Positions 1 through 6,374 of a stretch of DNA of 7,002 nucleotides are shown piece by piece; positions within the stretch are counted from its first letter, which is position 1, and every line of letters begins with the position of its first letter. The translations under genes and the position numbers were made by a program. The DNA lies in contig JADFVX010000039.1 of NCBI GenBank assembly GCA_015222755.1, positions 1 to 7,002 of the forward strand. Direction: 5' to 3'. Source of the stretch: Pseudomonadota bacterium (GTDB lineage Bacteria > Desulfobacterota > JADFVX01). The notes below the pieces were generated by a model. That model made no database searches. It saw nothing but the letters and a program-made list of their open reading frames with translations, and was not told where the DNA came from.

Positions 1-98
1 CACTTATAGTGCTGGCGCTTTTCGTAGGATATGAGGGTTTTTCAGTATTTTATCAGGTGAGACAGGCGGGGGAGCAAGAGGCCCTTGCCGAGACTTGA
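1..98 (+). CDS. C-terminal end of an unidentified membrane protein (5' truncated by window edge)
   Basis: An open frame whose codons begin at base 3 runs off the left edge and stops at TGA 96-98, giving 31 residues. The first part (LIVLALFVGY) is strongly hydrophobic and looks like the end of a transmembrane helix. It is followed by an aromatic stretch (EGFSVFYQ) and a short polar, acidic tail ending EQEALAET. The composition suggests an integral membrane protein with a soluble C-terminal tail. I cannot assign a family from so little sequence. The other two forward frames are closed early by stops at 7-9 and 29-33, which supports this frame. The gene converges on nadK. A canonical terminator is not visible after its stop, only a small hairpin at 100-116. 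Coding status is likely but unproven. Confidence 0.5.
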   Translation, partial: LIVLALFVGYEGFSVFYQVRQAGEQEALAET

Positions 99-222
99 TC
101 CTCTTTAGCTAAGAGGTCCCCCCAGGAATAGCTAAATCAAAAATCCTGTAATATTAGAAACCTGGCCTGGTACTTGGTCATGGGCTGGTTGTCAGGAATG
201 CTTGGGCTCTATAAGCAATCCT
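99..222. other. Convergent intergenic spacer with weak hairpins
   Basis: This 124-bp gap lies between the stop of the upstream membrane-protein gene and the stop of nadK. It contains a perfect 6-bp stem CCTCTT/AAGAGG with loop TAGCT (100-116), but no T-tract follows it on either strand. A second, imperfect stem (159-167 with 182-190, 7 of 9 pairs, 14-nt loop) is followed on the minus strand by a weak T/A-rich stretch and could serve as a poor nadK terminator. TAGCTAA occurs twice (106-112 and 129-135). I see no tRNA, small RNA or convincing reading frame here. Confidence 0.4.
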
Positions 223-1080
223 CTATCTCGTTCCGCTCCACTGGAGCTTCGTTCGGAGTATACTGTAGTAGTCCCTGAATGGCGACTTTATAAGCTGTGT
301 ACAGTTTTTTGACCTCTCTATCCTTACCTCATCTCCGGCCTTCAAGGCAAAGGATACCTGCCCGTCCAGAGTAAGAAGGTGGTCCACATTCTCTGTTTTC
401 AGGGTGACTTTTACCCGAGCCTTGTCTGAGAGCACTATTGGCCGGTTGTTCAGCGTAAAGGGGCATATAGGTGTCATCAGCATGGCGTGCAGAGTAGGGC
501 ATATAATCGGCCCTGCTGCTGCCAGCGAATATCCCGTAGAACCGGTAGGTGTGGATATGATAAGGCCGTCTACCCGGTATAGGGTAAGATACTGTCCATC
601 TATGGTTGTCTCAAGGTCTATTATGCGGGCTATGGCCCCCTTGTTGATTACAACATCGTTTAGCGCGTTATACTGGGTGATTTGCTCCCCCTGCCTGTAG
701 ATGCTTGCACTTAGCATCATCCGTTCTTCAAGTTCATAATCTCCGGCAAGGACCTTTTCCAGCATTGGAAAAAGCTCATCTAATGTAATCTCTGTAAGAA
801 AGCCCAGGCTGCCAAGGTTAACTCCCAGTATCGGCACCTTGTTTTCCCCAACCAGACGGGCAACACTAAGCAGTGTACCGTCACCCCCCAGCACTATAAG
901 GAGGTCAACCAATCCCGGTATTTCAGACTTGCTATAAGCCATACTTACGTCAAGCTGTAGAGCAACCTCTTCCTCGAAGAAAGGATCTATATCATGCTCT
1001 TCCAACCAGATGTGAAGCTTTGCAGCGAGCACCAAGGCTTCGGGCTTATTTTTCTTTAGAATAATGCCTACTTTTTTCAT
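223..1080 (-). CDS. nadK: NAD kinase (ATP/polyphosphate-NAD kinase)
   Basis: This cytosolic enzyme phosphorylates NAD to NADP, the main entry to the NADP pool. The 285-residue protein is full length for the family. The N-terminal alpha/beta domain carries the signature GGDGT at residues 65-69, with the presumed catalytic Asp67, then NLGSLGFLTE at 88-97. The C-terminal domain carries ND at 141-142 in VLND-like context (ALNDVVINKG), DGLIISTPTGST at 171-182 and the RP at 213-214 before the LDGQ segment. The end (LRTKLQW) is also family-typical. An in-frame ATG exists at 1255-1257, but extension to it would add 59 residues without family similarity across the divergent promoter and into rarA. The ATG at 1078-1080 gives the normal N-terminus MKKVGIIL. 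The ribosome site is weak (GGATGGGG just upstream). One oddity is Phe208 in PFTL, where most homologues I recall have PHTL. It appears to be a single-gene unit, transcribed divergently from rarA. Confidence 0.95.
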   Translation of the reverse strand: MKKVGIILKKNKPEALVLAAKLHIWLEEHDIDPFFEEEVALQLDVSMAYSKSEIPGLVDLLIVLGGDGTLLSVARLVGENKVPILGVNLGSLGFLTEITLDELFPMLEKVLAGDYELEERMMLSASIYRQGEQITQYNALNDVVINKGAIARIIDLETTIDGQYLTLYRVDGLIISTPTGSTGYSLAAAGPIICPTLHAMLMTPICPFTLNNRPIVLSDKARVKVTLKTENVDHLLTLDGQVSFALKAGDEVRIERSKNCTQLIKSPFRDYYSILRTKLQWSGTR

Positions 1081-1109
1081 GCCCCATCCATATGATAAAG
1101 TCGCTGTAA

Positions 1110-1138
1110 ATTTAACATAAATGGCATTTAGCTGTCTA
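1110..1138 (-). promoter_or_regulatory. Candidate sigma-70 type promoter for nadK
   Basis: On the minus strand, TAGACA (1133-1138, 5 of 6 to the -35 consensus) is separated by exactly 17 bp from TTAAAT (1110-1115, 4 of 6 to the -10 consensus). An A-rich run lies just upstream of the -35 box. The predicted start near 1103 would leave a leader of about 23 nt before the nadK ATG. The match is by eye only, and no transcription data support it. Confidence 0.45.
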
Positions 1139-1165
1139 TTTTTTTGATTTACGCGCATAAGGGAT

Positions 1166-1193
1166 ATGAGAAAGGGGCGCTTTATGCTATATT
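1166..1193 (+). promoter_or_regulatory. Candidate extended -10 promoter for rarA, predicting a leaderless mRNA
   Basis: TATATT at 1188-1193 matches the -10 consensus at 5 of 6 positions and is preceded by TG plus one base (1185-1187), an extended -10 element. A weak -35-like ATGAGA (1166-1171, 4 of 6) sits 16 bp upstream. If the last T is position -7, transcription begins at 1200, the A of the rarA ATG. No Shine-Dalgarno sequence lies in the bases before this ATG (the region reads TTCCCAAA), which agrees with leaderless translation. This is inferred from spacing alone. Confidence 0.45.
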
Positions 1194-1199
1194 CCCAAA

Positions 1200-2513
1200 A
1201 TGTTGAAAAGAGGAGAAAAGACCGGCCTTGTTCCCCTTGCCGAGAGGATGAGACCACGTAATTTTGAAGAATTTATTGGGCAGGAAACGCTTGTTGGTGA
1301 CGGGCGCCCTTTGAAAATAGCCGTAGAGAGAGGTAGCATACCATCGCTTATTCTCTGGGGCCCTCCCGGCTCGGGGAAAACAACCCTTGCCAATCTTATT
1401 GCCAGGAAGCTGGATGTCGATTTTGTCTCCATATCTGCTGTTCTGTCTGGCGTCAAAGATGTGCGTGCCATCATGGAAAAGGCCCGTGAGTTGAAGGAAA
1501 AGGGAAGGGAGACGCTGCTCTTTGTCGATGAAGTCCACCGCTTTAACAAGGCGCAGCAGGATGCCTTTCTTCATCATATCGAAGACGGAACTATCACTTT
1601 TATAGGAGCCACCACGGAAAATCCATCCTTTGAGGTTGTTTCCCCTCTCCTTTCCCGGTGCAAGGTCATCTCTCTTCAGGGACATAGTGAAGATGGGCTG
1701 GTAGAAATTATGAAAGGGGCGCTTACCGACCCTGAGCGGGGACTTGGGGAAATCTCTATAGATGTAGATCCTGAAGTCCTCTCATTCATTGCCGCTTCTT
1801 CTCACGGCGATGCCAGGGTCGCCCTTGGAGCGCTGGAGGACCTCATTAATTTCAGACAGGAGGGTAATAGTCCTGTCAATATCAGCCTGGCTGATGCTGA
1901 AGAGGTACTTAGCAAAAAGGCTCTTCTCTATGACAAGGGAGGGGAGGAGCACTACAATGTTATCTCGGCCTTCATAAAAAGTATGCGGGACAGTGATCCT
2001 GACGCAGCCCTCTACTGGCTTGCCAGGATGCTGGAGGCAGGGGAAGACCCACTTTTTGTGGCAAGGCGGATGGTGATATTCGCATCAGAAGATATTGGGA
2101 ATGCCGACCCGCGCGCAATAACTGTCGCCATTTCTGCCAAGGATTCCTTTCATTTTATCGGCATGCCTGAAGGCTGGATCCCACTGGCTCAGGCTGTTAC
2201 CTACCTCGCCACGGCACCAAAGAGCAACGCCTCCTATGCAGGATACAAAGAGGCGGTAAAAGATGTTAGGCAGTTTGGAGGGCTTCCAGTGCCTATGCAT
2301 ATGAGGAACGCACCTACAAAACTTATGAAAGATATTGGTTGCGGCAAGGGCTACCGTTACCCCCACGATTATGAGGGGGGCTATTCCGGTCAGGAGAACC
2401 TGCCGGAAAGGCTCAAGGCCAAGAGCTATTACCGTCCTGCCGACCGGGGATATGAACAGCGTATCAGGGAGCGTATGGAACACCTGAAAGAAACGGCAAA
2501 GAGGAAAGATTAA
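1200..2513 (+). CDS. rarA: Replication-associated recombination protein A (RarA/MgsA AAA+ ATPase)
   Basis: RarA is a tetrameric AAA+ ATPase related to clamp-loader subunits and to eukaryotic WRNIP1/Mgs1. It acts at stalled or gapped replication forks. The 437 residues match the usual family length. After the opening PLAERMRP segment (12-19) come the Walker A motif GPPGSGKTT (54-62), Walker B FVDEVHRF with Asp110-Glu111 (108-115), the sensor-1 segment GATTENPSF (136-144) and the arginine finger Arg153 in LLSR. The C-terminal part has the family's conserved YLARMLEAGEDP-like and GYRYPHDY segments (around residues 269-280 and 382-389). ATG 1200 is the only sensible start: an in-frame stop lies at 1167-1169 with no other start between, and the next Met (17) would cut into the conserved N-terminus. 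No ribosome-binding site precedes it. It heads a tight unit with mutL, whose start is 1 nt past this stop. Confidence 0.95.
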   Translation: MLKRGEKTGLVPLAERMRPRNFEEFIGQETLVGDGRPLKIAVERGSIPSLILWGPPGSGKTTLANLIARKLDVDFVSISAVLSGVKDVRAIMEKARELKEKGRETLLFVDEVHRFNKAQQDAFLHHIEDGTITFIGATTENPSFEVVSPLLSRCKVISLQGHSEDGLVEIMKGALTDPERGLGEISIDVDPEVLSFIAASSHGDARVALGALEDLINFRQEGNSPVNISLADAEEVLSKKALLYDKGGEEHYNVISAFIKSMRDSDPDAALYWLARMLEAGEDPLFVARRMVIFASEDIGNADPRAITVAISAKDSFHFIGMPEGWIPLAQAVTYLATAPKSNASYAGYKEAVKDVRQFGGLPVPMHMRNAPTKLMKDIGCGKGYRYPHDYEGGYSGQENLPERLKAKSYYRPADRGYEQRIRERMEHLKETAKRKD

Positions 2514-2514
2514 G

Positions 2515-4311
2515 ATGCAAAAAATAAAGATACTGTCGGAAAACCTGTCAAATATGATAGCTGCCGGCGAGGTGGTGGAGCGACCCTTTTCTGTTGTAAA
2601 GGAGCTTGTGGAAAATTCGATAGATGCCGGAAGTTCGCGTATAGATATACTTATAAAAGAGGGGGGCAAAAGGCTGGTGCGTATTGCCGATAATGGCTCC
2701 GGCATGAGCCGTGATGACATGCTGCTATCACTGGAGCGGCATGCCACTAGCAAGCTGGGCTGTGCCGACGACCTCTTCAATATTACGACTATGGGTTTCA
2801 GGGGAGAAGCCCTGGCCAGTATAGCCTCAGTTTCAAAGATGACCATTTACTCAAAAGAGCACGGAGCTGTCGAGGGAACTGAACTTATCTCAGAAGCGGG
2901 TGAGATCCGCGACGTCCGTTCGGCAGGCCTGCCGGGAGGGACTATTGTAGAGGTAAAAAACCTTTTCTTTAATACGCCGGCAAGAAAGAAATTTTTGAAG
3001 ACTACCTCTACCGAGATGGGGCACATCAGTGATTATGTTGTACGAACGGCCCTGGCCTTCCCAGCCATAGCATTCAGCTTGCACGGTGATAAAGGTGTGG
3101 TTCATGATTTCCCCTCCGGGGGAAGTATTGAGGAGCGCGTAAAGCTGCTTTTTGGCAGGGAAACGGCGGGGCAGCTTCTTGTAGTCGAAGAAGAGCTTCC
3201 AGATCTTCGGATCTCAGGCTTTATCACGCCTCCAACTGTACAGCGCTCCAGTGCTTCTGGCCTCTATCTTTATGTAAACGGTCGCTTTGTCAGGGATAAG
3301 GTGATGCGTCATGCGATGCTTCAGGGCTACGAAAGCTTTATCATGAAGGGGAAGTATCCTCTGGCCCTGCTCTTTCTGGAGATGGATCCATCGGCTGTTG
3401 ATGTTAATGTACATCCTGCCAAGAGTGAGGTAAAATTTCGTGACTCCACTCAGGTTCATGACCTGACCCGCTTAGCAGTGTACAGAACCTTGCAGAAGAG
3501 GCAGTGGCTGGGGTCTGAGGAGAAAGAGTCCGAGGGCCTGACCCAAAACAGGGCGGAGGACATCAAGAATGCAGCCTCAGATTATATGGCCGAAAGTGGG
3601 TCTCTTGACCTGAGAGGGGGCCATACTGCGCATGAAGAATCTCCGGCCTACGGGCAGAAACCGTCAAGAGCGGATGCCTTGCCCATTAAGAGAGTGGACA
3701 CCAAGCGCGAAGATGAGGGCAGTGCGTCTTATTTCTCCTCCCTTAATGTTATAGGTCAGGCAGGGGAGATGTATATTATTTGCGAGGGACGTGATGGCCT
3801 CGTACTTATCGACCAGCATGCCGCCTATGAGCGTATTGCCTTCGAGACACTGAAGTCGGGATATGTGGGTAAATACTTCAAATCTCAAAACCTGCTTATG
3901 CCCGAAACGGTGGAAGTCACGCCAAAAGAGGCGGCTGCCCTGGAGGAAAACCTTCCAGATATAAGCCGCCTGGGTTTTGAAATAGAGCCCTTTGGAGGGA
4001 ACAGCTTCATTGTAAGTGCTGTACCTGCCATCCTTGGGACTCGAAGTGTGAAGACAATAATTGCTGATATGGCATCCGAACTTTGCGAGATGGGCAGGTC
4101 TAAGGCCTTTGCCTCTGCCCTCGATGATATCCTTAAGCGTATAGCCTGCCATTCCGTTGTCCGTGGCTGCCGCCGCATGAGTCATGGTGAGATGAGGGAT
4201 CTCCTTCGCCAGATGGACAGCTCGGGCATTGTGCCTCATTGCCCCCACGGGCGTCCTGCCCATATCGATATAAAGATTGCGGAAATAGAAAAACGCTTCG
4301 AGAGGGCCTGA
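2515..4311 (+). CDS. mutL: DNA mismatch repair protein MutL (endonuclease type)
   Basis: MutL couples mismatch recognition by MutS to strand incision and excision. The 598-residue protein has the expected two-domain plan. The N-terminal GHKL ATPase shows AAGEVVERP (16-24) and KELVENSIDAG (29-39), in which Glu30 aligns with the catalytic Glu29 of E. coli and Asn34 binds Mg-ATP. It continues with DNGSGM (59-64), ATSKL (77-81) and GFRGEAL (94-100). A charged, low-conservation linker spans about residues 327-410. The C-terminal domain carries DQHA-x2-E-x4-E at 433-444, ACHSVVRG at 544-551 and CPHGRP at 576-581. These are the metal-binding residues of nicking MutL proteins, absent from MutH-dependent enterobacterial MutL. 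An AGAGGA ribosome site at 2500-2505 lies inside the end of rarA. The gene starts 1 nt after rarA and overlaps miaA by 1 nt, so the three are probably translated from one mRNA. MutS is not in the window. Confidence 0.97.
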   Translation: MQKIKILSENLSNMIAAGEVVERPFSVVKELVENSIDAGSSRIDILIKEGGKRLVRIADNGSGMSRDDMLLSLERHATSKLGCADDLFNITTMGFRGEALASIASVSKMTIYSKEHGAVEGTELISEAGEIRDVRSAGLPGGTIVEVKNLFFNTPARKKFLKTTSTEMGHISDYVVRTALAFPAIAFSLHGDKGVVHDFPSGGSIEERVKLLFGRETAGQLLVVEEELPDLRISGFITPPTVQRSSASGLYLYVNGRFVRDKVMRHAMLQGYESFIMKGKYPLALLFLEMDPSAVDVNVHPAKSEVKFRDSTQVHDLTRLAVYRTLQKRQWLGSEEKESEGLTQNRAEDIKNAASDYMAESGSLDLRGGHTAHEESPAYGQKPSRADALPIKRVDTKREDEGSASYFSSLNVIGQAGEMYIICEGRDGLVLIDQHAAYERIAFETLKSGYVGKYFKSQNLLMPETVEVTPKEAAALEENLPDISRLGFEIEPFGGNSFIVSAVPAILGTRSVKTIIADMASELCEMGRSKAFASALDDILKRIACHSVVRGCRRMSHGEMRDLLRQMDSSGIVPHCPHGRPAHIDIKIAEIEKRFERA

Positions 4312-5234
4312 TGGCAAGGCCTCCCCTGGTAGCCATAGTAGGCCCCACGGCATCGGGGAAAAGCACGTTGGCTGTGGAGCTGGCAAAGGCTGTGGATGGG
4401 GAGGTGGTCAGTGCAGATTCTATGCAGGTCTACCGCTATTTTGATATTGGTACGGCAAAGCCTACACTTCCTGAGATGCAGGGAGTGCCCCACCATATGA
4501 TAGATGTTGTATCTCCCCATGAGCCTTTCAGCGTTTCCGACTATCGAAAGCAGGCGATGGCGGCAATAGAGGACATCCTCTGTCGCGGTAAAAAGGTTAT
4601 CCTCTGTGGTGGTACAGGGCTGTACATCCGGGCCTTGACAAGGGGGCTTGCAGATACCCCGGAAGGTGATTGCAAGCTCAGGAGGGGCTTGAGGCAAAAA
4701 CTGGAAGAGGGCGGCTCTGAGGCACTCCATGAACAACTAAAGAAGATCGATCCTGCCGCTGCGAAAAGTATACATCCAAACAATGTTGTCCGCGTTATCC
4801 GGGCCATAGAAGTGGCCATGCTCTCAGGTAGAAAGCTCTCTGAGTATCAGTCGGCTCACCAGTTTGCCGATGCACACTTTGACCTGATGATGCTTGGGAT
4901 AGATGTTTCGCGTGAGGCCCTGTATGCAAGGATCGAATCAAGGGTTGATAAGATGATTGCAGGTGGACTGGTAGAAGAGGTCAAAGTGCTTCTGGAAAGG
5001 GGCTACGGGAGAGACCTGAAGCCGATGCGAAGTATAGGATACAAGGAGGTCTGCGCCCACCTGATTGACGGCCTTCCACTGGCAGATGCCGTGGAGCTTA
5101 TAAAACGCGACAGTCGCCGCTATGCCAAACGCCAGATGACATGGTTCAGAAAAGAAGACGTTAGCTGGGGGGGCTTTGAGGAACTTGCCTCGGGCAGGAC
5201 CTTTTCGGAGACGACGGAATTTCTATCCTCTTAA
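4311..5234 (+). CDS. miaA: tRNA dimethylallyltransferase (i6A37 synthase)
   Basis: MiaA transfers the dimethylallyl group from DMAPP to N6 of A37 in tRNAs reading codons that begin with U, aiding reading-frame maintenance. The 307-residue length is typical. Visible motifs are the P-loop GPTASGKST (11-19), DSMQVYR (36-42) with the presumed catalytic Asp36, and DIGTAKPT (45-52). HHMIDV (61-66), GGTGLY (100-105) with the presumed substrate-channel Thr102, the NNVVRVIRA segment, the RSIGYKE segment and the C-terminal KRQMTWFR follow. I chose ATG 4311 because it gives the family N-terminus and forms a TGATG overlap with the mutL stop, preceded by AGAGGG at 4301-4306. An in-frame ATG at 4239 would add 24 residues that simply overlap the mutL end. 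Translation is probably coupled to mutL. The stop lies one base from the convergent exbD stop, and no terminator is evident. Confidence 0.96.
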   Translation: MARPPLVAIVGPTASGKSTLAVELAKAVDGEVVSADSMQVYRYFDIGTAKPTLPEMQGVPHHMIDVVSPHEPFSVSDYRKQAMAAIEDILCRGKKVILCGGTGLYIRALTRGLADTPEGDCKLRRGLRQKLEEGGSEALHEQLKKIDPAAAKSIHPNNVVRVIRAIEVAMLSGRKLSEYQSAHQFADAHFDLMMLGIDVSREALYARIESRVDKMIAGGLVEEVKVLLERGYGRDLKPMRSIGYKEVCAHLIDGLPLADAVELIKRDSRRYAKRQMTWFRKEDVSWGGFEELASGRTFSETTEFLSS

Positions 5235-5235
5235 G

Positions 5236-5640
5236 CTAGTCTTTGGAGGCTGTTGCAACTACCAGCTTTGTAATACCTGATTCTTTTGCGATATCCATAA
5301 CTGCCACAACATCCCCGTGGCTTGCCTTCTCGTCGGCATTTATGATGACAACAGATTCTATGCTCATCTCGGCTGCATTGATGAATGCTTCTTTCAGCGC
5401 TTCCAGGTTTACTTTGTCTTCACCCAGATAGAAGTCTCCCTCTCTTGAAATGCTTATTTCTACCTCCTCCTTTTGTTTTTTGATCTCTTCTGCCGAGGAT
5501 TTTGGCAGGCTGATATTAATCCCGGGCTGAACTATAAAGGTAGTCGACAGCATAAAGAAGATGAGCAGGAGAAATACGACATCTATCATGGGTGTGATGT
5601 CGGGCGGGGCTTCATCGCGCTTGTTTCTTTTGAATTTCAT
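5236..5640 (-). CDS. exbD: ExbD/TolR-family biopolymer transport protein
   Basis: ExbD-family proteins are single-span inner-membrane subunits that sit inside an ExbB pentamer and pass proton-motive force to a periplasmic transducer (TonB or TolA). The 134 residues show a short basic cytoplasmic N-terminus, then PDITPMIDVVFLLLIFFML (13-31). This is the hallmark membrane segment with the proton-carrying Asp20, equivalent to Asp25 of E. coli ExbD. The rest (about 40-134) is a periplasmic domain beginning near ISLPKS and holding the VVIINADEKASHGDVV segment typical of the family. The gene begins 5 nt after the exbB stop, so the pair is one operon. Its ribosome site is weak, suggesting coupling to exbB. 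Whether it serves a TonB, Tol-Pal or other system cannot be told, because no tonB, tolA, tolB or pal is adjacent. The pair could equally be named TolR-like. Confidence 0.88.
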   Translation of the reverse strand: MKFKRNKRDEAPPDITPMIDVVFLLLIFFMLSTTFIVQPGINISLPKSSAEEIKKQKEEVEISISREGDFYLGEDKVNLEALKEAFINAAEMSIESVVIINADEKASHGDVVAVMDIAKESGITKLVVATASKD

Positions 5641-5645
5641 AGGGC

Positions 5646-6332
5646 CTATAGATCAGAAGATGTTTCTGCAGTTTTGGCAGGCTTTTTTTTCTTTTTCTTA
5701 TTCACCTCTTCCTCGGTCTTAAGCAGATCCACAAGATTCAGAGAGTACTCTTCCATATCTATGACAAGCTGGTCTGCCCTGCTAGTTAGGAATTTATAAG
5801 CCACAAAGGTCGGTATGGCTACGGTAAGCCCAGATGCTGTTGTGATAAGCGCCTCGGATATGCCACCGGCCAGGACGGCAGGGTCGCCCACGCCGCCTGC
5901 GGCTATTACGTTGAAGGCCTTGATCATTCCTGAAACAGTACCCAGAAGGCCAAGAAGAGGGCTTATGTTTGCTATAGTCCCAAGTATTCCCGTATGTTTG
6001 TCCAGTAAGGTTACCTCTCTTCTCCCCGCCTCTTCTATTGCCTCCTTTATATCTGAAGTGCGCCTTCCATGGGATTTGAGTGCGGTAAGAATGATTCTGG
6101 AAAGGCAGGAATCATTCCTGCCGCACATATAAAGGGCCTCACCTACCTTGTTTTCTTTCAGTAGTCTTTCCACAGTAGCAAACAGATCGGCCGGGAGTAC
6201 ATTTTCCTTCTTCATAGACCACAGCCTTTCTATGAATATGGCAAGGGCAAAAAGGGAACAGGATATTATAGGTATCATAACGATACCACCCTTGGACAAA
6301 TACTCAAATGTTTGTGATATACTGCCGAACAT
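5646..6332 (-). CDS. exbB: ExbB/TolQ/MotA-family proton channel protein
   Basis: ExbB forms the pentameric inner-membrane channel scaffold around ExbD. The 228-residue protein has three membrane segments: about 16-35 (GGIVMIPIISCSLFALAIFI), about 117-143 (LGTIANISPLLGLLGTVSGM and onward) and about 160-182 (EALITTASGLTVAIPTFVAY). Thr132 and Thr165 align with the polar channel residues Thr148 and Thr181 of E. coli ExbB. The LGLLGTVSGMI and AGGISEAL blocks are family signatures. An upstream in-frame ATG at 6363-6365 would add 11 residues. I prefer the ATG at 6330-6332 because AGAGGTG (6336-6342, minus strand) stands at proper distance and the longer version would begin within the promoter. The end is odd: six consecutive lysines followed by PAKTAETSSDL, encoded by an A8 tract. 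ExbD follows after 5 nt. Confidence 0.9.
   Translation of the reverse strand: MFGSISQTFEYLSKGGIVMIPIISCSLFALAIFIERLWSMKKENVLPADLFATVERLLKENKVGEALYMCGRNDSCLSRIILTALKSHGRRTSDIKEAIEEAGRREVTLLDKHTGILGTIANISPLLGLLGTVSGMIKAFNVIAAGGVGDPAVLAGGISEALITTASGLTVAIPTFVAYKFLTSRADQLVIDMEEYSLNLVDLLKTEEEVNKKKKKKPAKTAETSSDL
5682..5699 (-). repeat. Lysine-codon homopurine tract in the exbB 3' end (A8 plus A5)
   Basis: On the coding strand the six lysine codons AAG AAA AAG AAA AAA AAG give runs of five and eight consecutive A. The last three codons contain A AAA AAG in the zero-frame phase used by -1 slippery heptamers. A -1 slip here would replace the final 12 residues by ACQNCRNIF and stop. A +1 shift would read on and stop inside the start of exbD. 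Neither creates an ExbB-ExbD fusion. Actual slippage is not shown. Confidence 0.6.
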
Positions 6333-6345
6333 AAGCACCTCTTTT

Positions 6346-6374
6346 TTGAACAGTATTACCACCATAGCTTAAAT
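6346..6374 (+). promoter_or_regulatory. Candidate sigma-70 type promoter for tilS
   Basis: TTGAAC (6346-6351, 4 of 6) and TTAAAT (6369-6374, 4 of 6) are separated by 17 bp. Transcription would begin near 6381, leaving a leader of about 52 nt with the AGGGGA ribosome site at 6422-6427. The -10 hexamer is the same as that proposed for nadK. Identified by eye. Confidence 0.35.

Noticed and set aside
100..116. Hairpin CCTCTT/AAGAGG as a terminator
   Set aside because: The stem is only 6 bp and is AT-mixed, and neither strand has a T-tract after it (plus strand continues TCCCCCC), so it is not a convincing intrinsic terminator.
180..276. Small plus-strand reading frame starting at ATG 180
   Set aside because: It has no proper ribosome site and runs antisense into the conserved end of nadK; the predicted 32-residue peptide has no notable feature.
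1081..1257. N-terminal extension of NadK from ATG 1257
   Set aside because: The extra 59 residues cross the divergent promoter region and overlap the rarA start in antisense, and they resemble nothing in the family. ATG 1080 gives the normal NadK N-terminus.
2085..2846. 253-codon open frame on the minus strand across the rarA-mutL junction
   Set aside because: It lies wholly antisense to conserved RarA and MutL coding sequence, has low-complexity serine/isoleucine-rich composition, and resembles no family I know.
3664..4386. 240-codon minus-strand open frame opposite the mutL C-terminal region
   Set aside because: It is antisense to the endonuclease motifs of MutL and the start of miaA, with no recognisable domain or ribosome site; a shadow frame.
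5233..5268. Bidirectional terminator between miaA and exbD
   Set aside because: The AAGCTAGT/ACCAGCTT stem has a mismatch, a loop of about 20 nt and only a very short T run, and lies mostly within the exbD coding end.
6333..6365. Upstream ATG for ExbB at 6365
   Set aside because: It would add MVVILFKKEVL, which overlaps the candidate promoter and the strong AGAGGTG ribosome site of the downstream ATG at 6332.
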